35,103 nucleotides of DNA from Myxococcaceae bacterium (lineage in GTDB: Bacteria > Myxococcota > Myxococcia > Myxococcales > Myxococcaceae). The DNA lies in the NCBI GenBank assembly GCA_003818285.1, contig RPRB01000031.1:1-35103 (forward strand). Reading direction: 5' to 3'. Made by a program: the position numbers and the translations under genes. Under the pieces are notes generated by a model. That model did not search any database. It saw nothing but the letters and a program-made list of their open reading frames with translations, and was not told the origin of the DNA. Positions 1-7,632 of this stretch are shown here, in pieces; position 1 is the first letter of the stretch; each line of letters starts with the position of its first letter.

Positions 1-396
1 CCGGGCCACGGTGAGGTGCGGACGGAAGGGCCGCTCGGGCTCGAGCGCGACCAGCGGCTCCGCCGTCCGGCGAGCGTCGGTGACCAGCGCCTGCAGGGCC
101 TCGACCTCCCCGGAGAGCGTGGTGGCCAGCACCCTGGGGGAACGAGCAGGCCCGAAGGTCTCCACCCCGCCGAGGGTGAGCCGGACCGCACGATGCCGGC
201 CGCACACCGTCCCGAAGGCCGACTGCAGGAGAGGGACCGACGCGTCAGGCACCGAGCCGAGGAACACCAGCGTCAGATGGACGCTCTCCGGGGGCAGCCA
301 TCGCGCCTGCCGCGTCGCCGCACGCACCGGCTCCAGTTGCGCGTGCAGCGTCTGCTTCACCGCATCCGGGACCACGCCGGCGAGGAACAGGCGCAC
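1..396 (-). CDS. thpR: RNA 2',3'-cyclic phosphodiesterase (ThpR/2H family), 3' end cut by window
   Basis: This is a 2H-superfamily phosphoesterase of the ThpR (LigT-like) group, which opens 2',3'-cyclic phosphates at RNA ends in the cytoplasm. The 132 visible residues begin MRLFLAGVVPD and carry both hallmark HxT motifs: HLTLVFLG with H40 and T42, and HLTVAR with H127 and T129. The family is usually about 180-190 residues, so roughly the last 50 lie outside the window. I chose the GTG at 394-396 because the protein then starts at the usual first beta strand. The frame stays open further upstream with no ATG and no clear ribosome-binding site, so the exact start is uncertain. It lies 47 bases downstream of the amidohydrolase gene on the same strand and may be its operon partner. 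The family call is firm from the two motifs and their spacing. Confidence 0.9.
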   Translation of the reverse strand, partial: MRLFLAGVVPDAVKQTLHAQLEPVRAATRQARWLPPESVHLTLVFLGSVPDASVPLLQSAFGTVCGRHRAVRLTLGGVETFGPARSPRVLATTLSGEVEALQALVTDARRTAEPLVALEPERPFRPHLTVAR

Positions 397-443
397 GCGC
401 CGGATGCTAACGCCGAACCACTCGGCGTTGGCTCCGCTCAGGC

Positions 444-2477
444 TCAGCGGCTCGCTGGCCGCGCCACTCCGGGGGGCTGGACCTCGACGTGCCGGCCGAA
501 GGGTGTGACCTGCAGCGCGCCGTGGATCTCGTCCGGGAAGAACAGCGCCCCGTCCTTCACCACCAGTCGCCCCCGCCGGATGGCGCCGATGTCAGTGAGG
601 GGATCGCCGTCCACCAGGTAGAGGCTGGCCCGCTTGCCCACGGCGATGGTTCCCAGCTCCGCGTCACGGCCGAGGAAGCGCGCGCCGCCCAGCGTCGCCG
701 CCCGGAGCACGTCCACCGGAGTCAGGCCCGCGGCCACCCACGACTCGAGCTCACCGTGAAGCACGAGGCCAGCCAGATCGTCGGTTCCCGGAACCAGCGG
801 GATTCCTTCGCGATGGAGCGTCACGAGCACCTGCTCCAGCTTCTTCCAGCTCGCGTCGTACCGGTCGTACTGCTCCGGCTTCAGGTCGAGGACCAGCGTC
901 CTCCGGTCCCGCTGCACCGGGGCGGGCACGTGGTCGATCCATGGGGCGTCGGTGGCAGAACCCTTTCCCGGCCGGGCCACGAACAGCGGAGCGAAGGTGG
1001 CCACGGTCGCGTCGAGTGTCGTCCGGCGCTCCTTCATCAGCTGGACCACGCGGCGAAACTCCGCCCCCTGGAGGTCCAGGTCCGCCAGCCGCTCGCCGAT
1101 CACCGTGAAGCGGAGCGGCGTGCGCGGGTCCTCTCCCGGCCGGAGCACGAACATCAGCAGGAGCTGGTTGATGTGGTTGATCTCGTCGTACCCGTCGCGG
1201 ATGGCCTGCTCGGCGGTCATGAACGCCGGGACGTGCCCCGAGACGTGGAGCCCCAGCCGGTGGGCCTCGGCAGCCATCGGCTTCACGAAGGCAGGCGGCA
1301 TCGAGTTGTAGATCTTGATTCCCCAGAAACCGTGGTCCGCGTACCAGCGCACCCGGTCCACCGCCTCCTCCGCGGTCTGCACCGTGAAGCCGCCCGAGGC
1401 GTTGAAGGCCGATTTCCCCTCCAGAAAGCCGCTGGCAAAGATGCGGGGGCCGATGAGCTCGCCCGAGTCGAAGCGGGGCATCAGGGCCAGGAGCGAGGTG
1501 TTGTCGTTCCCCGCGTCGCGAACGTGAGTCACTCCGGAGGCGATGTCCAGGAGCCCGTCCCAGTCGCCCAGGTGGGCATGGGAATCGATGAGGCCGGGTA
1601 GGAGCGTTCCACCCTTCGCGTCGATCACCGTCGCCCCTGGCGGAGGCGAGTCCGGGCGCAGCCCGACGATGCGATCGCGGAAGACCACCACGTTCTGCCC
1701 CGTGGTGGCGGTGCCCGTGAGGGGGTCGAACAGCCGTGCGCCAGTGATCCAGACCGGACCGTCCACCCGGTGGGTGAGCCGCTTCGCGAGATCCCGGAGG
1801 AGCTCGGCATTCAGCTCCCGCGCCACCCCCGAGAGCTCGGCGAAGCGACCGGCGTGCTCCTCGCGGGTCAGCACCACGTACGGGCTGACCGACGCCACGA
1901 GCGTGGTGCCGCGAACGAGGAGCAGGGTGGGGTTTCCCAGCGAAGTACCCCAGAGGGCGTAGGCCTGGACCCGCTCCCGCGACGGCCCGACGGTCACCTG
2001 CCGAAGCTTCTGGAGACGGAGGGTCCCCGAGGGCAGCGCGGCGCGGGTCAGTCCCTTGCTCCCGAGGAGGACCCGGACGAAGTGCATCAGCGTCCAGGGG
2101 CTTCCACGGTTGTCCACGTACAGCGCCTGGCCCGCTGCCGCCTCACCCTGGTCGTCGAGGCTGGTCCATCGAGCGCGTGTGCCCTCGACCGTGAACGATT
2201 CCTTCACCGGGGCGCCGTACGTCGCGGTTCCCGCGATGGTGCGGGAGGTCGGCAGGCCGTTCGGCCCGAGGACGACATGCTCGCGGATCTTCGGACCGCG
2301 ACCGTTGTCGTCGACGCGCCAGTCCACGTCCACGCTCGTTCCCTGGCTGGTCACGACCAGGGTCCCGATGCGACCGTTGGCCGTCACCAGGGCCATGCGC
2401 TCGGTGGTCCCGGCAACGGCAAGGGAAGGAAGCAGGGCGACGAGTACCCAGGGCCCTCGCGCACGACAGGTGGTCAC
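444..2477 (-). CDS. secreted amidohydrolase family protein with long N-terminal extension
   Basis: This is a 677-residue metal-dependent amidohydrolase of the imidazolonepropionase/prolidase-like group. A signal peptide (about residues 1-22) predicts export. Residues 23-240 form a region without a recognised domain. The amidohydrolase part starts near VWITGARLFDP (242). Its metal-site motifs are visible: DSHAHL with H300 and H302, a candidate carboxylated lysine K388 in GIKIYN, H411 and H415 in HVSGHV, H435 in INHIN, and D566 in PGTDD. The C-terminal strand motif VGKRASLYLVDGDPL (613-627) rebuilds the small beta domain of the fold. The substrate cannot be told from sequence; related enzymes hydrolyse peptides, amidated compounds or cyclic ureides. 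It lies 31 bases after proS and 47 bases before thpR. Confidence 0.88.
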   Translation of the reverse strand: MTTCRARGPWVLVALLPSLAVAGTTERMALVTANGRIGTLVVTSQGTSVDVDWRVDDNGRGPKIREHVVLGPNGLPTSRTIAGTATYGAPVKESFTVEGTRARWTSLDDQGEAAAGQALYVDNRGSPWTLMHFVRVLLGSKGLTRAALPSGTLRLQKLRQVTVGPSRERVQAYALWGTSLGNPTLLLVRGTTLVASVSPYVVLTREEHAGRFAELSGVARELNAELLRDLAKRLTHRVDGPVWITGARLFDPLTGTATTGQNVVVFRDRIVGLRPDSPPPGATVIDAKGGTLLPGLIDSHAHLGDWDGLLDIASGVTHVRDAGNDNTSLLALMPRFDSGELIGPRIFASGFLEGKSAFNASGGFTVQTAEEAVDRVRWYADHGFWGIKIYNSMPPAFVKPMAAEAHRLGLHVSGHVPAFMTAEQAIRDGYDEINHINQLLLMFVLRPGEDPRTPLRFTVIGERLADLDLQGAEFRRVVQLMKERRTTLDATVATFAPLFVARPGKGSATDAPWIDHVPAPVQRDRRTLVLDLKPEQYDRYDASWKKLEQVLVTLHREGIPLVPGTDDLAGLVLHGELESWVAAGLTPVDVLRAATLGGARFLGRDAELGTIAVGKRASLYLVDGDPLTDIGAIRRGRLVVKDGALFFPDEIHGALQVTPFGRHVEVQPPGVARPASR

Positions 2478-2508
2478 GATGTCCAGCCCTCCGGGGGAGG
2501 ACCGGACC

Positions 2509-3936
2509 CTAGTACGCCTTGCTCCAGACCCACGCGCCGGGGCTGGGATTGCCGCAGACCACGCAGCTGCCCGGCTCCTGCTTCAGGGTGAACGGACGGT
2601 TGCGGGAGGTGACGCCCCCGGTCTCCTCCTTGATGCGGGCCTCGCAGGCCGGGGCGAGGCACCACTGGGCGACCAGGAAGCCGTCGTCGGCCCGCTTCTT
2701 CAGCTCCTCCAGGGAGCCCACGACGAAGGTGTTCGCGTCCCGGAAGGCCCTGGCCCGCTCGAACAGCGCCTTCTGCATGGCATCGAGCTTGGCCCTCGCC
2801 ACCGCCACCGCCTGGTCGAGGGGGACGGACTCCTTGCTCCGGTCGTCGCGGCGGACGAGCACGCAGGCGCCCTTCGCCAGGTCCTTGGGACCGAGCTCCA
2901 TCCGCAGGCAGACGCCGGCCAGCTCGTACTCGAAGTACTTGAAGCCCGGGCCCTTGCTCTCGTCGTCGTCCACCAGCACCGAGAGGCCCGCCTTCCGGAG
3001 GTCCTCGGCCACCGCCTGCGCCTTCGCGACCACCGGACCGCGCTCCTCCCCCTTACCGATGACCACGATCACCACGTGCGTGGGGGCCAGCTTCGGAGGG
3101 AGGACCAGGCCTGCGTCATCCGAGTGGGTCATCACCAGGCCGCCGACGAGCCGGGTCGACGCCCCCCACGAGGTCTGCCACACGAAGTGCTGCTGGCCGT
3201 CCCGGCCCTGGAACTGGGTGCCGAACGCGCGGGCGAAGTTCTGGCCCAGGTTGTGGCTGGTCCCCGCCTGGAGCGCCTTCCTGTCCTGCATCATCGCCTC
3301 GATGCTGTAGGTGCGGACCGCCCCGGCGAACCTCTCCGAGTCCGACTTCAGTCCGGCGAGGACCGGCATCGCCATCCACTCCTCGGCGAAGGTCCGGTAC
3401 ACCTCCAGCATCCGGAGCGTCTCCTCCTCGGCCTCGGCGTCCGTCTCGTGGCAGGTGTGGCCTTCCTGCCAGAGGAACTCGGTGGTGCGGAGGAACAGCC
3501 GGGTGCGCATCTCCCAGCGGATCACGTTGGCCCACTGGTTCAGGAGCATCGGGAGGTCCCGGTAGCTCTGGATCCAGCGGGCGAACATCGAGTTGATGAT
3601 GGTCTCCGAGGTGGGCCGGATGACGTAGGGCTCCTCGAGCTTCTTCCCCCCGGCGTGGGTCACCACCGCCAGCTGCGGAGCGAAGCCCTCCACGTGCTCC
3701 GCCTCCTTGCGGAGGAAGCTCTCGGGGATCAGCAGCGGGAAGTAAGCGTTCTTGTGGCCGGTCGCCTTGAACATCCCGTCCAGCCCGCGCTGGATGTTCT
3801 CCCAGACCGCATAGCCGTTGGGGCGAATGACCATGCAGCCCTTGACGTCGGAGTAGTCGGCGAGCTTCGACTTGAGGACCACGTCCACGTACCACTCGGA
3901 GAAGTTCTTCTCCCGAGGGGTCAGCTTCTCGGCCAT
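2509..3936 (-). CDS. proS: proline--tRNA ligase, archaeal/eukaryotic type
   Basis: This class II aminoacyl-tRNA synthetase charges tRNA-Pro with proline in the cytoplasm. At 475 residues it is the short type without the inserted editing domain of the usual bacterial enzyme. Class II landmarks are visible: RPTSE (107-111), the motif 2 region around [20 protein letters not shown] (140-159), and motif 3 in [19 protein letters not shown] (263-281). The anticodon-binding domain follows (about 285-395). The C-terminal domain has four cysteines (C426, C431, C458, C461) that fit the zinc site of this type, and the protein ends in tyrosine, as is typical. The ATG start gives the expected N-terminus. 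A short inverted repeat (CCCTTC/GAAGGG, 3950-3970) sits just upstream of the start. The gene lies 67 bases after the second tandem lipoprotein gene. Confidence 0.97.
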   Translation of the reverse strand: MAEKLTPREKNFSEWYVDVVLKSKLADYSDVKGCMVIRPNGYAVWENIQRGLDGMFKATGHKNAYFPLLIPESFLRKEAEHVEGFAPQLAVVTHAGGKKLEEPYVIRPTSETIINSMFARWIQSYRDLPMLLNQWANVIRWEMRTRLFLRTTEFLWQEGHTCHETDAEAEEETLRMLEVYRTFAEEWMAMPVLAGLKSDSERFAGAVRTYSIEAMMQDRKALQAGTSHNLGQNFARAFGTQFQGRDGQQHFVWQTSWGASTRLVGGLVMTHSDDAGLVLPPKLAPTHVVIVVIGKGEERGPVVAKAQAVAEDLRKAGLSVLVDDDESKGPGFKYFEYELAGVCLRMELGPKDLAKGACVLVRRDDRSKESVPLDQAVAVARAKLDAMQKALFERARAFRDANTFVVGSLEELKKRADDGFLVAQWCLAPACEARIKEETGGVTSRNRPFTLKQEPGSCVVCGNPSPGAWVWSKAY

Positions 3937-4003
3937 GACGGTTCGATCACCCTTCGCTGCGGAGGAAGGGGGTCACGTAGCGGAGAGGGTGGGGGCCGCG
4001 CAA

Positions 4004-4369
4004 CTACCGGGGCTTGGCCGGGGTGAGGATGCCGGGGATCTGCTGCACCGGCTCGAGGGAATGGACCTTCCCCTTGTCCGGGTCCACGGTCACCCGAACC
4101 GGCTCGGGGACGCTCGGACCGAGGTCGAAGTCCAGCTGGAGCATCCCGCTGGGCAGCAGCTGTCTCCGGGCGAGCGTGGGATTCGGCACGTTGGTGCTGG
4201 CAGCCACGTAGTCGCTGCCCGCCTTCACCGCTCCCTCGTAGCCGAGGCTGGTGATGGCGCCGGGAGAGGGAGCGGGACCCGGCGCAGGGGGTCGATCGCC
4301 GTGCCCGGCGGCGGCGCACCCGGCACAGACAAGGAGCACGCCGAGCCAGCCGGAGGAGCGGAAGCGCAC
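4004..4369 (-). CDS. small putative lipoprotein, second of a tandem pair
   Basis: This encodes about 121 residues from a GTG start, MRFRSSGWLG. A hydrophobic signal leads to cysteines at 15 and 18; CAGC at 15-18 is the likelier lipidation site (C18). A Pro-rich linker (RPPAPGPAPSPG) follows, then a compact domain with GSDYV, LQLDFDLGP and PVRVTVDPDKGKV. That domain closely matches the gene just upstream (4411-4752), so the two are tandem duplicates. The function is unknown; the alternating hydrophobic pattern suggests a small beta-rich envelope protein. A longer reading of the frame back to 4789 would overlap its paralogue and lose the signal peptide, so I rejected it. The gap to the upstream paralogue is 41 bases and to proS 67 bases. 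Confidence 0.75.
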   Translation of the reverse strand: MRFRSSGWLGVLLVCAGCAAAGHGDRPPAPGPAPSPGAITSLGYEGAVKAGSDYVAASTNVPNPTLARRQLLPSGMLQLDFDLGPSVPEPVRVTVDPDKGKVHSLEPVQQIPGILTPAKPR

Positions 4370-4410
4370 GAGCCGGGAGCCTGGGACCCCGCCTCCGGCG
4401 CAGTCAAGCG

Positions 4411-4752
4411 CTACTGCGCCGGCTGGGTCACGCCCTGGACGGGCTCCATCGACGTCACCTGGCCGTTGATCCGGTCCACCGTCACCCGGACGGGGAACTT
4501 GCCCGGGCCGAGGTCGAAGGTGAGCTGGAGCAATCCCGCCGGCGTCTCCTGGCTGGCGAGGAGCGTGGCGTCTCCGACTCCCGTCGACTGCCTCACGTAG
4601 TCGCTCCCCATCCGGACCGCCTGGTCGAACCCGAGAGTGGCGATCATCCCCGGCGACGGCGCCGGTTCGGGCGCAGGCGGGCGACTGCCGTGCCCGGCGG
4701 GTGCGCACGCCGTCCACATCCCGAGGAACCCCGCCGCCCAGGCTCGCTTCAT
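4411..4752 (-). CDS. small putative lipoprotein, first of a tandem pair
   Basis: This encodes 113 residues from ATG, starting MKRAWAAGFLGMWTAC. A short positive N-terminus and hydrophobic stretch end at a probable lipidated cysteine, C16. A Pro-rich linker (SRPPAPEPAPSPG) precedes a domain with GSDYV, LQLTFDLGPG, PVRVTVDRINGQV and SMEPVQ. The downstream paralogue shares the linker, the domain and the spacing. I do not recognise the domain and assign no function. The gene heads the minus-strand run that includes proS, and the 243 bases to the receiver gene starting at 4996 must hold its promoter. Confidence 0.8.
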   Translation of the reverse strand: MKRAWAAGFLGMWTACAPAGHGSRPPAPEPAPSPGMIATLGFDQAVRMGSDYVRQSTGVGDATLLASQETPAGLLQLTFDLGPGKFPVRVTVDRINGQVTSMEPVQGVTQPAQ

Positions 4753-4995
4753 CGCCTGGCAGCGTGGGGGCCGACACCGGACAGGTCAAGCCGGACGAGG
4801 CGGGACACCCTCGTCCCGACGCTGGCCGTGCTCACCCGAACGTTCAGGCTGGAATGCCCGTCGGCTGCGAGCACAGCAGCGTTGCAGCGCGTGCCGGCTG
4901 TGCAGTGGCAACGATGTGTCGCAGCGAGTGTGCGCGTCGCCTACGCGTCGGAAATCCTCTCTGGTGAGATGGATTTGTTAACGTCGTCACGACAT

Positions 4996-6312
4996 ATGCC
5001 GCGCCCGCGCCTGCTCGTCGTCGACGACAACCTGGAGCTGCTTTCGCTCCTGACGCACCTGTTCGAGGACGCGGGCTACGACGTGGTGTCGGCCTCGAAG
5101 GCCAAGCAGGCGCTGGACGTCGCCCGGGGCAACGCGCCGGCCCTGGCCGTGCTCGACGTGCTGCTCCCGGACCTGATGGGGTACCACCTCGCCGACCAGC
5201 TCCGGAAGGAGTTCCCCCAGCTCCCGGTCATCTTCGTGACCGGCGTCTTCAAGGGCGGCAAGCACGGGGCGGAGGCGAAGCAGAAGCACGGCGCAGTCGC
5301 CTGGTTCGAGAAGCCGTTCGAGGCGCGGAAGCTCCTCGAGGCGGTGGCCCAGCACGTCCCGGCCGCGCTGCCCAGCGCGTCCGGAGGCACCGAGGAGTTC
5401 GAGGTCGAGCTGGACATCGACATCGAGGAGGACGACCAGCCGGACACGATGGAGCTCACCGGCAAGATCAAGGTCAGCCACGGCAGCGACGACGGCAGCG
5501 CCGAGCTCCACGGGGCCGACCTCCGCGCCAGGCCGATGGAGCGCCTCCCGGACACGCTGGTGCGGACCCGTCCGGTCGGGACCCCTCCGGCGCCGCCCCC
5601 GACGAAGGCCCTCCGCCGCGGCGAGCTCCGCGACAACCTCCCCTCGCTCATCACCGCCTTCTTCCAGACCCGCGAGACCGGCGAGCTCGGCGTGCAGCGT
5701 GGGCAGGTGAAGAAGGTGGTCTACTTCGAGGGCGGGATGCCGGTGTTCTCGCTCTCCAACCTTCTCTCCGACCGGCTCGGGCAGTTCCTGGTGCGGACGG
5801 GGAAGATCCGGCCCGAGCAGCTCGCGGACGTGGCGCTGATGGCCCAGCAGACCAAGCGGCGCACCGGCGACATCCTGGTGGAGCGCGGGCTGCTTCGCGA
5901 CACCGAGCGCCTCTACTACGTGGGGCAACAGGTGAAGTCGATCATCTACTCGCTCTTCGCCTGGGAAGAGGGCACGTACGTCATGTCCTTCGGCGGAAAG
6001 GCCCGGGGCGAGACCCTCAAGCTGGACGTGAACCCGGCCAACCTCATCGTCCGCGGGGTGAAGAAGCTCTACAAGGCCGAGCGGGTGAAACGCATCCTCG
6101 CCCTCGAGGATCGCCTGGTCCCCTCGCGGCAGCCGGTCTATCCGCAGTCGGACATCGAGCTGGAGCGGTGGGAATCGGACCTGCTCGCGCACGCCGACGG
6201 GACGCGCACCGTGGCCGAGCTCATCGCCTTCGCGCGGCGGCCCGAGCCGGTGGTGCAGCTCACCCTGGCGTCGCTCCTCGCGGTCCACGCGCTGGAGAAG
6301 CCGGCGTCCTAG
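4996..6312 (+). CDS. response regulator receiver protein with PATAN (DUF4388) domain
   Basis: This 438-residue protein has an N-terminal CheY-like receiver: acidic pair D10/D11, phosphoacceptor D54 in VLDVLLPDL, T82 and K107 in FEKPF. An acidic linker (about 134-155) and a Pro-rich stretch follow. From about residue 205, a DUF4388/PATAN-type region begins, with GELRDNLPSLITAFFQTRETG, GQVKKVVYFEGGMPVFS and DRLGQFLVRTGKI. There is no DNA-binding helix-turn-helix and no enzymatic output, so signalling is probably by protein contact, as known for PATAN proteins in motility and surface sensing. The cognate kinase is not nearby. I chose the ATG at 4996 (MPRPRLLVVDDN). An in-frame ATG at 4969 has a GGTGAG directly against it, which is too close for a normal Shine-Dalgarno sequence, but that start remains possible. 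Confidence 0.88.
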   Translation: MPRPRLLVVDDNLELLSLLTHLFEDAGYDVVSASKAKQALDVARGNAPALAVLDVLLPDLMGYHLADQLRKEFPQLPVIFVTGVFKGGKHGAEAKQKHGAVAWFEKPFEARKLLEAVAQHVPAALPSASGGTEEFEVELDIDIEEDDQPDTMELTGKIKVSHGSDDGSAELHGADLRARPMERLPDTLVRTRPVGTPPAPPPTKALRRGELRDNLPSLITAFFQTRETGELGVQRGQVKKVVYFEGGMPVFSLSNLLSDRLGQFLVRTGKIRPEQLADVALMAQQTKRRTGDILVERGLLRDTERLYYVGQQVKSIIYSLFAWEEGTYVMSFGGKARGETLKLDVNPANLIVRGVKKLYKAERVKRILALEDRLVPSRQPVYPQSDIELERWESDLLAHADGTRTVAELIAFARRPEPVVQLTLASLLAVHALEKPAS

Positions 6313-6314
6313 CT

Positions 6315-6390
6315 GACTGCGGCCGCCCGGACCTCGCCGACTGCCGCCCACCTGACGACGACCCGACCCGGACCCCGACTGCGGCCGCCC
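6315..6390. repeat. short direct repeat in a convergent intergenic spacer
   Basis: The 14-mer GACTGCGGCCGCCC occurs at 6315-6328 and again, identical, at 6377-6390. A shorter related copy (GACTGCCGCCC) lies at 6339-6349. Each 14-mer contains the 8-base palindrome GCGGCCGC. The spacer separates the ends of two convergent genes. I see no terminator with a T-tract here, so the repeats may act in transcript ends or may simply be simple-sequence drift. Confidence 0.5.
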
Positions 6391-6394
6391 TGAC

Positions 6395-7081
6395 CTAGCT
6401 CAGCAGCTTCGGCAGGAGCGGCCAGCCCCAGAGCAGGCCCATGGCCACGCTCAGCGTCCCCGCGGCGGCGCTGGTCCAGCCCCGCGCACGGGGTGTGCGG
6501 AGCCGATGGGCGAGCGGCCACCCCGCGATGCCGGAGAGCAGCCCCATTCCCAGCACCGAGCCGCCGCCGAAGACCAGCGTGTAGGCCAGCCGCTCGAGGT
6601 TGGTATCGAAGCCGGCGAGCACCAGCGCGGTGAGCGCGCCGCTTCCGGCGAGGCCGTGGACGATTCCCACCACCAGGGGTCGGACCGCGTAGGCACGGCG
6701 ACCGAGGTGAACGTGCGCGCCCGCCCCGGCGTGGACGTGGAGCCGTCCGCCGTGCTCGTGCCGCTGCGGCGCGCCTCCGGCCATCTCTGCGCGCGCCCGC
6801 ACCAGGGCGCGGAGCCCGAGGAAGAGCAGCATCACCGAGACCAGCAGCTCGAAAGCGACGGTCAGACGGTCCGACATCGTGGTGCGCAGCAAGGCAAGCA
6901 CCAGGCCCACCCCCAGAAGCGCGAGGGTGTGGCCGAGCCCCCAGAACGCGCCCAGCCAGAGGCCCGAGCGTGGGTCATCCTCCTCGGTGACCAGGGTGGA
7001 GACCGCCGCGAGATGGTCGGGCTCGAGGGCATGGCGCATGCCAAGAAGCAATCCGAGGAACCAGGCAGTCGCGGTGGTCAG
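6395..7081 (-). CDS. NiCoT-type nickel/cobalt permease
   Basis: This inner-membrane permease imports Ni2+ or Co2+. The signature of the HoxN/NixA (NiCoT) family is present near the N-terminus as RHALEPDH (H-x4-D-H). Several hydrophobic segments surround a central loop rich in histidine (HEHGGRLHVHAG and AHVH), a plausible metal-binding stretch. I extend the gene to a CTG at 7079-7081. GGAGAGG (7091-7085 on the minus strand) lies at ideal distance, and the extension restores the first membrane helix (TTATAWFLGLLLGMRHA). A conservative start is the TTG at 7049-7051, which removes about ten residues of that helix. No ATG or GTG lies between. Cobalt supply would fit the B12 interest seen later in the window, but B12 import and cobalt import are separate needs, so that link is only inference. 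Confidence 0.85.
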   Translation of the reverse strand: MTTATAWFLGLLLGMRHALEPDHLAAVSTLVTEEDDPRSGLWLGAFWGLGHTLALLGVGLVLALLRTTMSDRLTVAFELLVSVMLLFLGLRALVRARAEMAGGAPQRHEHGGRLHVHAGAGAHVHLGRRAYAVRPLVVGIVHGLAGSGALTALVLAGFDTNLERLAYTLVFGGGSVLGMGLLSGIAGWPLAHRLRTPRARGWTSAAAGTLSVAMGLLWGWPLLPKLLS

Positions 7082-7084
7082 GGG

Positions 7085-7091
7085 CCTCTCC
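7085..7091 (-). promoter_or_regulatory. ribosome-binding site supporting a CTG start of the NiCoT permease gene
   Basis: On the minus strand the sequence is GGAGAGGCCC followed by CTG ACC ACC. The GGAG core is six bases from the CTG, whereas no comparable site precedes the TTG at 7051. The site therefore argues for the rare CTG start. Confidence 0.5.
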
Positions 7092-7222
7092 GCCGGGTCG
7101 CTCTACCACGCCTCGCCGCGGGAGGCCCGGCGACCCTCCTGGCGCTGGTCTGTCAACCCCTTCCATCCGGCGTCTGCCGTCGTCACCCCTCGAGGAGCGG
7201 TGTCCGGAACAGGAGGAAGCAG

Positions 7223-7507
7223 ATGAAGAAAGCAATGATCGGAGTCCTGGCAGTGATCAGCGCCCTGGCGCTGGGGGCAGCGTGCGAGCAGCGTCCGGGC
7301 AGCGCCGAGCGTGGTGGCACGACGTCGGCGCCGGGCAGCCGCGGCCCCGGCGGCGACACGTCGTCCCGCCCCGGCTCGAGCGCCTCGGAGCGGGGACCGG
7401 GCGGGATGGCCTCCGGGTCCGCCACGAGCTCGAGCCCGAGCGACCTGTCCGGGACCGGCGGCGCCGGTGATGCCGGCATGGGCGGCCGCGACGCCGGCAT
7501 GCGGTAG
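7223..7507 (+). CDS. small Gly/Ser-rich putative lipoprotein
   Basis: This encodes 94 residues. The start is well supported: AGGAGG (7211-7216) lies six bases before the ATG at 7223. The N-terminus MKKAMIGVLAVISALALGAAC is a classic lipoprotein signal with lipidation at C21. The remainder is low-complexity Gly/Ser/Ala/Pro with several charged residues and ends GMGGRDAGMR; it is probably unfolded. The function is unknown. The gene is divergent from the NiCoT permease gene, and the bases between 7082 and 7222 must hold promoters for both. A longer in-frame reading back to 6506 lies antisense to the permease and is not credible. Confidence 0.75.
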   Translation: MKKAMIGVLAVISALALGAACEQRPGSAERGGTTSAPGSRGPGGDTSSRPGSSASERGPGGMASGSATSSSPSDLSGTGGAGDAGMGGRDAGMR

Positions 7508-7592
7508 CCCGTCGCGCCCCGGCGTGACGAACGCGCAGTGTTGATTCCCGTGAGCGGTCCCGGCGAGTCCGCCAGCCGCGAGCGGGCCGGGG

Positions 7593-7609
7593 CCTTCGTG
7601 TCCCGAAGG
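7593..7609 (+). terminator. weak stem-loop downstream of the small lipoprotein gene
   Basis: CCTTCG (7593-7598) and CGAAGG (7604-7609) form a 6-base-pair stem with a 5-base loop between two convergent genes. There is no T-run, so if it ends transcription it is not a classical intrinsic terminator. Confidence 0.25.
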
Positions 7610-7632
7610 GCGAAGAGGTCCGGCCTCTCGGC

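Noticed and set aside
3936-4003. T-box or attenuator before proS
   Set aside because: Only a 6-base-pair inverted repeat is seen; there is no T-box consensus, antiterminator or T-run.
4004-4789. A single 261-residue gene covering both tandem lipoprotein genes
   Set aside because: The N-terminal half lies in the wrong frame of a clear lipoprotein paralogue and is Arg/Gly/Pro-rich; the GTG at 4369 restores a signal peptide.
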